A stretch of 7,854 nt of DNA, taken from positions 12,318-20,171 of the forward strand of contig NVVU01000004.1 in assembly GCA_002733485.1 (NCBI GenBank), written 5' to 3'. Below the pieces are notes generated by a model. The model searched no databases. It was not told the DNA's origin and saw only the letters and a program-made list of their open reading frames with translations. This DNA comes from Robiginitomaculum sp. Its GTDB lineage: Bacteria; Pseudomonadota; Alphaproteobacteria; Caulobacterales; Maricaulaceae. Positions 1 through 5,901 of the stretch are shown in pieces. The first letter of the stretch is position 1. Each line of letters starts with the position of its first letter. The translations under genes were made by a program, and so were the position numbers.

Positions 1-1467
1 TATGGCATTTTTGATCTGACCCAACGCCGCCATGCCTTGTGGCGCAATTTCCCCATTGTTGGCCGGGCGCGCTGGCTGTTGGAGTTTGTTCGCCCGTATT
101 TGCGCCAATATCTGGTCGAGAGCGACACCGATGGCATGCCGTTTAACCGCGAGCACCGCAGCCTGGTTTATCGCCGTGCCAAAAACGTCATCAGCGTCGA
201 ACCCTTTGGCAGCCATCTGAATTTTGATGAAAACCGCTATGAATGGCTGAACCATTCCATTGCGGCAAAACAGGCTGAACAGAAGGACTTGCGCGTTGAT
301 GTCGGCGGGGCCGATTGCAAAGCCCCCTATTCGGCCAGTGTATTCAATATCTCCGCCATGAGCTTTGGGGCGCTCGGCGCCCACGCCATCGAGGCCCTGA
401 ACCGGGGCGCGGCGGCGGGCGGGTTTTACCATGATACCGGCGAGGGCGCGATCAGCCCCTATCACCGCCATGGCGGCGATCTGGTCTGGGAACTTGGCAC
501 CGGCTATTTTGGCTGTCGTACCGAAGATGGCCGCTTTGATGGTGAAAAATTTAAAGACAATGCCGCACTGGATGCGGTCAAAATGATCGAGATCAAGCTC
601 AGTCAGGGTGCCAAACCGGGTCATGGCGGCATGTTACCGGGAGCAAAGGTCACCCGCGAGATCGCCGAAACGCGAGGCATTCCCGAAGGCGTGACCTGCA
701 TTTCACCGCCTTATCACCGCGCCTTTTCCACCCCTATTGGCCTGATGGAATTTATCGCACAATTGCGCGAACTTTCGGGGGGCAAGCCGGTGGGGTTCAA
801 GCTGTGCATTGGTCATCGCTGGGAGTTTCTGGCCATTATCAAGGCCATGCTGGAAACCGGCATCAAACCTGATTTTATTGTCATTGACGGGGCCGAAGGC
901 GGCACCGGTGCTGCCCCGGTAGAGTTTCAGGACCATATCGGCGTACCCTTGCGCGAGGGGATAATCTTTGCCCGCAATGCCCTGATGGGGGCGGGCCTGA
1001 AAGACGATATTCGCCTTGGCGCGTCCGCCAAAATGACATCGGCCTTTGGGCTGGCCTCCTCTATGGCCATGGGGGCCGACTGGTGCAATTCAGCCCGTGG
1101 CTTCATGTTTGCGCTGGGCTGTGTGCAATCGTTGAACTGTCACACTAATCATTGCCCCACTGGCGTTGCCACGCAGGATAAACTGATGCAACGCGGCCTG
1201 GTGGTCGATCACAAGGCGGTGCGCGTTACCAATTATCATCGCAATACCATTCATGCTCTTGGCGAAGTGGTGGCTGCGGCCGGTCTTTCGCACCCGTCCG
1301 AGCTAAGACCCTGTCATCTTTATCACCGCCTCAGTGCTACTGAGGCCCGGCCCGCCAATGAAGTTTATGACTTTCTGGCGCGCGGTGTTTTGCTGGATGA
1401 TCCGGGCAGTACCTATCTCGCCTCTTTCTGGGCCAGCGCCAGCGCTGATACTTTTGCCTCGGTTTAA
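1..1467 (+). CDS. FMN-binding glutamate synthase family protein (5'-truncated by window edge)
   Basis: The reading frame is open from base 1, and the residues before the first in-frame start-like codon (TTG at 37) already look like family sequence (TQRRHALWRNFPIVG), so the gene begins left of the window. About 488 residues are visible. Numbering codons from base 1, the glutamate-synthase central FMN domain shows QGAKPGHGG at 202-210 and DGAEGGTGAAP at 296-306. Cysteines 374, 380 and 385, spaced C-x5-C-x4-C, match the 3Fe-4S ligand pattern of GltB. The glutaminase domain of true GOGAT large subunits is not seen in the visible part, and standalone proteins of this family, usually about 500-550 residues, lack it. 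Family knowledge suggests an FMN/Fe-S oxidoreductase, but the true substrate of the standalone form is unclear. Full-length glutamate synthase activity should not be assumed. It is separated from the next gene by 113 bases. Confidence 0.93.
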   Translation, partial: YGIFDLTQRRHALWRNFPIVGRARWLLEFVRPYLRQYLVESDTDGMPFNREHRSLVYRRAKNVISVEPFGSHLNFDENRYEWLNHSIAAKQAEQKDLRVDVGGADCKAPYSASVFNISAMSFGALGAHAIEALNRGAAAGGFYHDTGEGAISPYHRHGGDLVWELGTGYFGCRTEDGRFDGEKFKDNAALDAVKMIEIKLSQGAKPGHGGMLPGAKVTREIAETRGIPEGVTCISPPYHRAFSTPIGLMEFIAQLRELSGGKPVGFKLCIGHRWEFLAIIKAMLETGIKPDFIVIDGAEGGTGAAPVEFQDHIGVPLREGIIFARNALMGAGLKDDIRLGASAKMTSAFGLASSMAMGADWCNSARGFMFALGCVQSLNCHTNHCPTGVATQDKLMQRGLVVDHKAVRVTNYHRNTIHALGEVVAAAGLSHPSELRPCHLYHRLSATEARPANEVYDFLARGVLLDDPGSTYLASFWASASADTFASV

Positions 1468-1580
1468 GCGCAATCTCATTCAGATGATTGGGTTTGGATC
1501 CTGGAGGTATTCTCAATTAAATGTCATTTGGAGTATGGCGCGATTTGTCGTTCACTGCCCTCATCAAAAAGGGGATCATC

Positions 1581-2354
1581 ATGTTGTTAAAAAACCTTGG
1601 ATTTGCCGTGCTGGCCTTTGGGCTGACAGTCGTCACACCCGTCTTTGCCAACACCACCGTTAAAGGTGAAAAAATACATTTCAAGGCCGCCGATGGCGTT
1701 ACGGTTTATGCCGATGAATATCTTGCCAAAGTCGGCAAGAGCGCTCCTCTGGTGATCCTGTTTCATCAGGCCGGCTCCAATGCCCGCGGGGAATATGGAA
1801 CCATCATCCCGCGCCTGACCGCATTGGGTTTGAGCGTTCTGGCCGTGGATCAGCGCTCGGGCGGCTCGTATTTCGGGGCGCAAAACCGCACCGTAGAGGC
1901 GCTGGGGCACAGCACTAAATATTGCGCCGCTTATCCCGATATGGAGGCCGCCCTTGCCTTTGCCATCAAGGATGGTTTTACCGGCCCGCGCTTTGCCTGG
2001 GGCAGCTCCTATAGTGCTGCACTGGTCCTGAAACTTGGCGGCGATCACAAGGCTGAACTGAGCGCCGTTTTGTCGTTCTCTCCCGGTTCGGGTGGCGCCA
2101 TGGGGGCCTGCAATGCCAATCATTATCTTGACAGTGTGGCCGTGCCGGTACTGGCACTTAGCCCGCGATCTGAAATGGGGGGCCGTAAGGCGCAATTTGC
2201 ACGGCTTAAAGAACGCGGCTATCAAACCTTTGTGGCCGAACACGGTGTGCATGGCTCCTCCATGCTGGTCGAGACCCGCACACATGCAGACACCAGCGCC
2301 ACCTGGGATACGGTTATCGGCTTTTTGGAACTTCATGGGGCAGAATATAAATGA
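1581..2354 (+). CDS. Exported alpha/beta hydrolase (dienelactone hydrolase-like fold)
   Basis: A 257-residue protein. I chose ATG 1581 because AAGGGG lies 6 bases upstream and because it begins directly with a clean Sec signal peptide: Lys4, a hydrophobic core, and VFA at 21-23 as a likely cleavage site before Asn24. The ATG at 1521 would add 20 residues in front of the signal. The fold is supported by VILFHQAGSN (58-67, oxyanion strand-loop), the nucleophile elbow GSSYS (141-145, nucleophile Ser143), and HGVHGSS (221-227, probable catalytic His224). The acid is less clear; Glu198 after PVLALSPR is a candidate. Cys115 and Cys177 could form a disulfide in the periplasm. It probably hydrolyses an ester or lactone; the substrate is unknown. 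Its stop overlaps the next start (ATGA), so the two genes are probably translationally coupled. Confidence 0.85.
   Translation: MLLKNLGFAVLAFGLTVVTPVFANTTVKGEKIHFKAADGVTVYADEYLAKVGKSAPLVILFHQAGSNARGEYGTIIPRLTALGLSVLAVDQRSGGSYFGAQNRTVEALGHSTKYCAAYPDMEAALAFAIKDGFTGPRFAWGSSYSAALVLKLGGDHKAELSAVLSFSPGSGGAMGACNANHYLDSVAVPVLALSPRSEMGGRKAQFARLKERGYQTFVAEHGVHGSSMLVETRTHADTSATWDTVIGFLELHGAEYK
2351..2354 (+). other. ATGA stop-start overlap coupling hydrolase and isomerase genes
   Basis: The TGA stop of the hydrolase (2352-2354) overlaps the ATG of the isomerase (2351-2353). Such overlaps usually mean one transcript and ribosome re-initiation. No strong Shine-Dalgarno sequence lies directly before this ATG, only GGGGC about ten bases upstream, which fits coupling. 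Confidence 0.85.
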
Positions 2355-2998
2355 GTATGCAGTTTGATCTTTTCTGGTCGTTTCGTTCGCCCTATTCCTA
2401 TCTGGCGGCCCCGAAACTTTTGCAGATAACAAAGGATTATGATCTGGTTTGTCATTTTCGCCCGGTTTATCCACTGGCGGTACGGGTGGAGGGATTTTTC
2501 AAATCCGTCAATCCGCTCTGGCCCGGTTATCTGATACAGGATGTACCGCGCGAGGCCGAACGCCTGGGCCTGCCCATTCACTGGCCCGACCCGGACCCGA
2601 TTGTGCAGGATTTTTCCACCATGGAGGTGGCCAGAGACCAACCCTATATCAGTCGCCTGACCCGTCTTGGGGCTGCGGCGGAACAATCCGGCAAGGGTCT
2701 GGCCTTTGCCACCACGGTCAGCGCCCGCCTTTGGGGCGGCGTCAAAGACTGGGACAAGGGCAATGTGTTGGCCGAGGCCGCCGCTGAGGCCGGTCTGGAT
2801 ATGCAAGATCTTGAGAAAATCATCGATCAGAATACCGCCGCGCTAGACGCGCAGATTGAGAAAAATGAAGCCGACCAGACCAAGGCCGGCCATTGGGGCG
2901 TCCCCTTGATGGCCTTTGAGGGCGAGCCGTTTTTTGGCCAGGACCGTATCGATACGCTATTATGGCGGCTGCAACAAAAGGGCCTGAAAAAGCGCTAA
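2351..2998 (+). CDS. 2-hydroxychromene-2-carboxylate isomerase family protein (DsbA/kappa-GST fold)
   Basis: A 215-residue cytoplasmic protein with no signal peptide. The N-terminus FDLFWSFRSPYSYLA (5-19) is the thioredoxin-like strand and active-site loop of the HCCA isomerase/kappa GST group. Ser13 sits where DsbA proteins have the first active-site cysteine, so this is not a disulfide oxidase. A helical middle section follows, then WGVPLMAFEGEPFFGQDRID near the C-terminus, with the cis-proline (GVP) and the GQDR motif typical of the family. Length matches the usual 195-220 residues. Characterised members isomerise 2-hydroxychromene-2-carboxylate with glutathione in naphthalene breakdown. 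No other naphthalene genes are present here, so the natural substrate is probably different. The start overlaps the hydrolase stop by four bases, and the DJ-1 gene follows after 23 bases. Confidence 0.88.
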   Translation: MSMQFDLFWSFRSPYSYLAAPKLLQITKDYDLVCHFRPVYPLAVRVEGFFKSVNPLWPGYLIQDVPREAERLGLPIHWPDPDPIVQDFSTMEVARDQPYISRLTRLGAAAEQSGKGLAFATTVSARLWGGVKDWDKGNVLAEAAAEAGLDMQDLEKIIDQNTAALDAQIEKNEADQTKAGHWGVPLMAFEGEPFFGQDRIDTLLWRLQQKGLKKR

Positions 2999-3021
2999 AA
3001 ACCGGGCGCGGGGGAAATAAT

Positions 3022-3783
3022 ATGACCATACTGATCGCGCTAAGCACCCATGATTTTGACCCCACCGAAGTAGCGGTGCCATGGGATATTTTGCGCCAAA
3101 ATGGCCAGGAGGTTTGTTTTGCCACCGATACCGGCAGTGTCGGCGAAACCGATCCGCGCATGCTCTATGGCAATGGTCTTGGCATTTTCAAAGGCATGCT
3201 AGCTGCCCGAAAAAGCGCCCGCCAGACTTATCTGCGGCTATGTCAGGAACCAGCCTTTTTGAACCCGATCCGGTTTGAAGACATCAGGCCTGCGGACTAT
3301 GACGGCCTGATCCTGCCGGGTGGCCACGCCAAGGGCATGATCCCGTATCTGGAATCTAAGATTTTACAGGAAAAAATAGTGGCGTTCTTTGCCAACGATA
3401 AACCCGTTGGGGCCATTTGTCATGGCGTGGTGGCGGCGTGCCGCGCCAAAGACCCCAAAACCGGAAAATCCGTTCTTTATGGACGCAAGACCACGGCCTT
3501 GCTCAATCGCCAGGAATTGCTGGCCTACAAGCTCACCAAGGCAAAACTTGGGGATTATTTCCTCACCTATCCGGGTCTTACCGTCGAAGACGAGGTGACC
3601 GCCACTTTGCAATCGGCCGATGATTTTCTGCCCGGGCCCGTCCCGCTTTTGCGTGACAGCCCCCAAAAACTCTCACGCGGGTTTATTGTCCAGGATGGCC
3701 AGTATTTATCAGCACGCTGGCCTGGCGATGCGCACCGCTTTGGCCTTGCCTTTCTGGATATGATCACCCGCAAAGCCGCTTAA
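3022..3783 (+). CDS. DJ-1/PfpI family protein (type 1 glutamine amidotransferase-like)
   Basis: A 253-residue protein. I chose ATG 3022 because GGGGGA lies about 6 bases upstream and MTILIALSTHDF is the expected first beta strand. The in-frame start at 2962 would run into the isomerase gene. Key features are Glu16 (HDFDPTEVAVPWDIL, the acidic residue that contacts the cysteine in DJ-1), the loop LILPGGHAKGM (97-106), and the nucleophile elbow AICHGV (131-136) with Cys133-His134. GRKTTAL and ARWPGDAHRF follow near the C-terminus. It is longer than classical PfpI (about 170 residues) because of an insert around residues 45-90 and a C-terminal extension, closer in size to Hsp31-like members. Family activities include glyoxalase, deglycase or chaperone-like roles; which applies here cannot be read from sequence. 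It appears to be the third gene of the hydrolase-isomerase unit. Confidence 0.9.
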   Translation: MTILIALSTHDFDPTEVAVPWDILRQNGQEVCFATDTGSVGETDPRMLYGNGLGIFKGMLAARKSARQTYLRLCQEPAFLNPIRFEDIRPADYDGLILPGGHAKGMIPYLESKILQEKIVAFFANDKPVGAICHGVVAACRAKDPKTGKSVLYGRKTTALLNRQELLAYKLTKAKLGDYFLTYPGLTVEDEVTATLQSADDFLPGPVPLLRDSPQKLSRGFIVQDGQYLSARWPGDAHRFGLAFLDMITRKAA

Positions 3784-3821
3784 GACAACCGATACGGCTT
3801 CTCAAACTTTCGTGAGATGGT

Positions 3822-3844
3822 GCGCTTTTACCTAGGCAAAGCGC
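3822..3844. repeat. Inverted repeat upstream of the peroxiredoxin-like gene
   Basis: GCGCTTT (3822-3828) and AAAGCGC (3838-3844) are perfect 7-base inverted arms around a 9-base loop that contains the palindrome CCTAGG. No T tract follows, so it is a poor intrinsic terminator. It lies 38 bases after the DJ-1 stop and 41 bases before the next start. It could be an operator, an RNA hairpin in the 5' leader, or chance. A shorter pair, TCTCA (3800-3804) and TGAGA (3813-3817), lies just before it. Confidence 0.45.
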
Positions 3845-3885
3845 CCGGGAGCCTTCATGACAACGCCATAATCATGGAGAAAATT

Positions 3886-4464
3886 ATGCGCATTGCCCTG
3901 ACGGTTGTTTTTCTGGCGTTTTTTGCCCAACTGGCCTTTGCCAATGAAGACATGGCCCCGACGGATCGCGGCCCGGCGGTTGGCAGCATTATCCCCTCGG
4001 ACCTTGCCAGCATTGATCAATATGGAATGGCCCGCAATTTTGAAACCCTGACCGGGGATAACGGGCTGGTGCTGGTTTTCTTTCGTTCGGCCAAATGGTG
4101 CCCGTTTTGCAAACGTCAATTGATCGACATTGCTGCAAAATCAGATGCAATCGTATCGCGCGGCTATGGACTGGCGGCATTAAGCTATGATTCAGTTGAC
4201 ATCCTTAAACGCTTTAATGACGGACATAAGCTGGGATATACTCTGCTTTCTGATCACGGATCAAAAATCATCGACAGGTTTGAGCTTCGTAATGAAGATT
4301 ACAAAAACATGGCCTTTGCTTATGGTGTCCCTTACCCGATGATATTTATCATCAGCCCCGACAAGGTGGTTTTGGCCAAGCTTGCCGAAGAGGGCTATAA
4401 AGACCGCCCGCCGGTCAGTGCGATTGTTGAAGCGATTGATGCATTACCCGCAACCAAGGAGTAA
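3886..4464 (+). CDS. Exported peroxiredoxin/thioredoxin-fold protein with CPFC motif
   Basis: A 192-residue protein. ATG 3886 was chosen because GGAG lies 6 bases upstream and translation starts with a short signal peptide ending AFA (17-19) before Asn20. Starts at 3817 or 3874 would bury that signal. The mature protein shows the AhpC/TSA-redoxin layout: VGSIIPSDLASIDQYG (32-47), then strand LVLVFFRSAKWCPFCKRQL (61-79) with Cys72 and Cys75, LSYDS (99-103), LLSDHGS (120-126), and the thioredoxin cis-proline in GVPYP (147-151, Pro151). The CxxC places it with redoxin-domain proteins that could act as peroxidases or thiol-disulfide reductases in the periplasm. No partner reductase is in the window. 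The methyltransferase gene starts two bases after its stop. Confidence 0.88.
   Translation: MRIALTVVFLAFFAQLAFANEDMAPTDRGPAVGSIIPSDLASIDQYGMARNFETLTGDNGLVLVFFRSAKWCPFCKRQLIDIAAKSDAIVSRGYGLAALSYDSVDILKRFNDGHKLGYTLLSDHGSKIIDRFELRNEDYKNMAFAYGVPYPMIFIISPDKVVLAKLAEEGYKDRPPVSAIVEAIDALPATKE
4456..4461 (+). promoter_or_regulatory. Strong Shine-Dalgarno site that sets a TTG start
   Basis: AAGGAG lies 5 bases before the TTG at 4467 and within the last codons of the preceding gene. It is what fixes the methyltransferase start at a non-ATG codon; the next in-frame ATG (4560) would remove the N-terminal region. Confidence 0.8.
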
Positions 4465-4466
4465 AT

Positions 4467-5078
4467 TTGAGCACCAGAGCCCATTGGGATAGTGCCTGGC
4501 AAGGCGCAGACCCTGAAGCCAAAAGCTGGTATCAGGAGGAAGCCGGTCATTCACTGGAAATGATCGAAGCCTCTGCTATTGCCCATGGCGAAGCCGTTAT
4601 TGATGTTGGCGGCGGAGCATCAGTGCTGGTTGATACTCTGCTGGAGCTCGGGTTCCAAAATCTCAGCGTGCTGGATATTTCCAGGGCGGCCCTGCAAAGC
4701 GCCAAGGCGCGCCTTGGCTCCCGGGCCAATGATGTCAAATGGCTGTGCGAGGATGCCACCCGCTGGACCCCGGCGCACCCCTTTCGCCTGTGGCATGACC
4801 GGGCGGTATTTCATTTTCTGACCGATGCCGAAGACCGCCAGAAATACCGCACCATTGCAAAAGCCAACCTTGTGCCCGGCGGGCATATGATTATGGCAAC
4901 CTTTGCGATGGATGGACCGGAGAAATGCTCGGGCCTGCCGGTCAGGCGCTATAGCGCACAATCCATGGCCGCTGAGCTGGGCGATGGGTTTGCCCTGATC
5001 GAAGACAGCATTGAAGAACACCTCACCCCCGGTGGCCGTGTCCAGAAGTTTCAGTATTGCCGGTTTTTACGAGTCTGA
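4467..5078 (+). CDS. Class I SAM-dependent methyltransferase
   Basis: A 203-residue cytoplasmic protein. The TTG start is supported by AAGGAG five bases upstream. The sequence begins STRAHWDSAWQ, resembling the opening of many small methyltransferases. Motif I is VIDVGGGASVLVD (44-56). LSVLDIS (66-72) gives the acidic residue (Asp70) expected to bind the ribose of SAM. CEDAT (94-98) and WHDRAVFHFLTD (109-120) follow as motifs II/III, then LVPGGHMIMATF (135-146). The C-terminal part has SGLPVRRYS (155-163) and HLTPGGRVQKFQYCRF (185-200), a pattern I associate with small-molecule methyltransferases of the TehB/thiopurine-like type. The substrate is unknown. It sits two bases behind the exported redoxin gene, so the two are probably one operon. 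It ends 5 bases from a convergent gene. Confidence 0.9.
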   Translation: MSTRAHWDSAWQGADPEAKSWYQEEAGHSLEMIEASAIAHGEAVIDVGGGASVLVDTLLELGFQNLSVLDISRAALQSAKARLGSRANDVKWLCEDATRWTPAHPFRLWHDRAVFHFLTDAEDRQKYRTIAKANLVPGGHMIMATFAMDGPEKCSGLPVRRYSAQSMAAELGDGFALIEDSIEEHLTPGGRVQKFQYCRFLRV

Positions 5079-5083
5079 TGCAC

Positions 5084-5737
5084 TCACCAGGCCCGTTTTA
5101 ATCCCTCAATTGGCCGGGATAGAATGAACAGAACCGCGCCAGCATAAATAGATAATTCGCCAAATTCATCAAAGCTGAAATAATCCCCGGGGTGTATTAT
5201 CCGGCCCGCCACCAGCACCAGCACCCCCCCGGCAAACAAGGCACCGGGCAATAGAAATAACTTTCTGACATAGGCGATCAGCCCCTCCAGCCCACGCAGA
5301 AACCCCACATTGGTCAACAGTGCCGCGCCCCCGGCCATAACGCCCAGAAGCAGAACCATACGCAGGTATTTTTCCATGCCAAAGGCGTTGTGCAGGGCCA
5401 TTTCACCATAGGCATTGTTTTTGGCCAGCACGGATAGGGGCGTATAGCCCAGATAAGGTTGCGCCCAGTCGATTTCTTCCATAGCCAACACAAAAAGGCC
5501 GAAAACCACCAGATAACGCAGCCAGCGCCCTTTTGGTGAAGACCGTAATGCCAGGGTCACAGCCCCCCCCAGAAGTATGGTAAATTGCAACCATTCGATC
5601 AGACCTTCATCCAGATCTATTTTTTTATCAAAGCTGAACTCCGCTCCCAGAATCAAAACCGCGCCGATGCCGACGCTGTATAGGGCACCGCGCAGGGTCA
5701 GCCAGGCAGATGCGATCACAATATTTTTTGTATCCAT
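5084..5737 (-). CDS. Multi-pass membrane protein of unknown function (EEIDW/LHN motif family)
   Basis: A 217-residue protein from ATG 5737, or 231 from ATG 5779. I prefer 5737 because GGTGG lies 6 bases upstream of it, while 5779 has no visible ribosome site; the longer form would add a basic leader (MIQRIRRILRRWIV). Numbered from 5737, hydrophobic segments lie at about 14-34, 47-66, 74-87, 125-143, 160-178 and 197-207, so five or six membrane spans are likely. Two conserved-looking motifs, AMEEIDWAQPYLG (85-97) and LHN (115-117), resemble a widespread group of uncharacterised bacterial membrane proteins with EE-x2-W-x-Q and E-x-x-L-H-N signatures. A further acidic stretch, FDEFGE (189-194), precedes the last span. 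Clustered acidic residues and a histidine near the membrane could form an active or metal site, but no function is known to me. The gene contains G tracts of 8 and 7. Confidence 0.8.
   Translation of the reverse strand: MDTKNIVIASAWLTLRGALYSVGIGAVLILGAEFSFDKKIDLDEGLIEWLQFTILLGGAVTLALRSSPKGRWLRYLVVFGLFVLAMEEIDWAQPYLGYTPLSVLAKNNAYGEMALHNAFGMEKYLRMVLLLGVMAGGAALLTNVGFLRGLEGLIAYVRKLFLLPGALFAGGVLVLVAGRIIHPGDYFSFDEFGELSIYAGAVLFILSRPIEGLKRAW
5224..5230. repeat. Seven-base C/G homopolymer inside the membrane protein gene
   Basis: Seven C on the plus strand, hence seven G in the coding strand, encode Gly-Gly in a membrane span. A one-base slip would frameshift the last third of the protein. Confidence 0.9.
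5563..5570. repeat. Eight-base C/G homopolymer inside the membrane protein gene
   Basis: Eight C on the plus strand, hence eight G in the coding strand, encode the Gly-Gly of LLGGAVT. It is the longest mononucleotide run I noticed in the window and a possible slippage site early in the gene. Confidence 0.9.
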
Positions 5738-5832
5738 AACAATCCACCGGCGAAGTATGCGTCTGATACGCTGAATCATCAGGCAAATGCGTTAAAAAAT
5801 AGCCATGCAATGAAGAGATAAAGCCCCCCGCC

Positions 5833-5850
5833 TTGTCACAGCACTTACAT
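5833..5850 (+). promoter_or_regulatory. Candidate Pho box upstream of the PhoD-like gene
   Basis: Two 7-base half-sites, TTGTCAC (5833-5839) and CTTACAT (5844-5850), begin 11 bases apart. Each matches the half-site consensus CTGTCAT at five of seven positions. A possible -10 element, TATGGC (5861-5866), begins 10 bases after the box, the spacing expected when PhoB replaces a -35 contact. The box ends 51 bases before the start of a PhoD-family phosphatase, which makes PhoB control plausible. The match is partial and judged by eye. Confidence 0.35.
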
Positions 5851-5853
5851 AGC

Positions 5854-5866
5854 GCCATGCTATGGC
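5854..5866. repeat. Small palindrome in the phoD promoter region
   Basis: GCCAT (5854-5858) and ATGGC (5862-5866) form perfect arms around GCT. The site overlaps the candidate -10 of phoD. A near copy of its left part occurs at 5802-5812 (GCCATGCAATG, compared with GCCATGCTATG at 5854-5864). It could be a second operator in the divergent spacer or chance. Confidence 0.35.
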
Positions 5867-5901
5867 TCTCTTTGCATTGAGTTGGATTACAGGAGCACAC
5901 C

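Noticed and set aside
1472..1490. Terminator-like hairpin after the glutamate-synthase-like gene (CAATC..CAT with ATGATTG)
   Set aside because: The stem is short, AT-rich and bulged, and no T run follows.
1521..1580. N-terminal extension of the hydrolase from ATG 1521
   Set aside because: It would place 20 residues before a well-formed signal peptide; ATG 1581 has a suitably spaced ribosome site.
1587..2474. Long minus-strand open frame (295 codons) opposite the hydrolase
   Set aside because: It mirrors the hydrolase gene, spans the ATGA junction, has low-complexity composition with no recognisable domain, and the plus strand carries clear catalytic motifs.
2333..2806. Minus-strand open frame opposite the isomerase
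   Set aside because: Antisense shadow of a gene with strong family motifs; no plausible ribosome site or domain.
3822..3844. Intrinsic terminator after the DJ-1 gene
   Set aside because: The hairpin arms are real but are followed by CCCGGGAGCC rather than a T tract.
3817..3885. N-terminal extension of the redoxin from ATG 3817 or 3874
   Set aside because: It would bury the signal peptide; GGAG is correctly spaced for ATG 3886, and the 3817 start falls in the inverted-repeat region.
4620..5021. Minus-strand open frame opposite the methyltransferase
   Set aside because: Antisense shadow; the plus-strand methyltransferase motifs are unambiguous.
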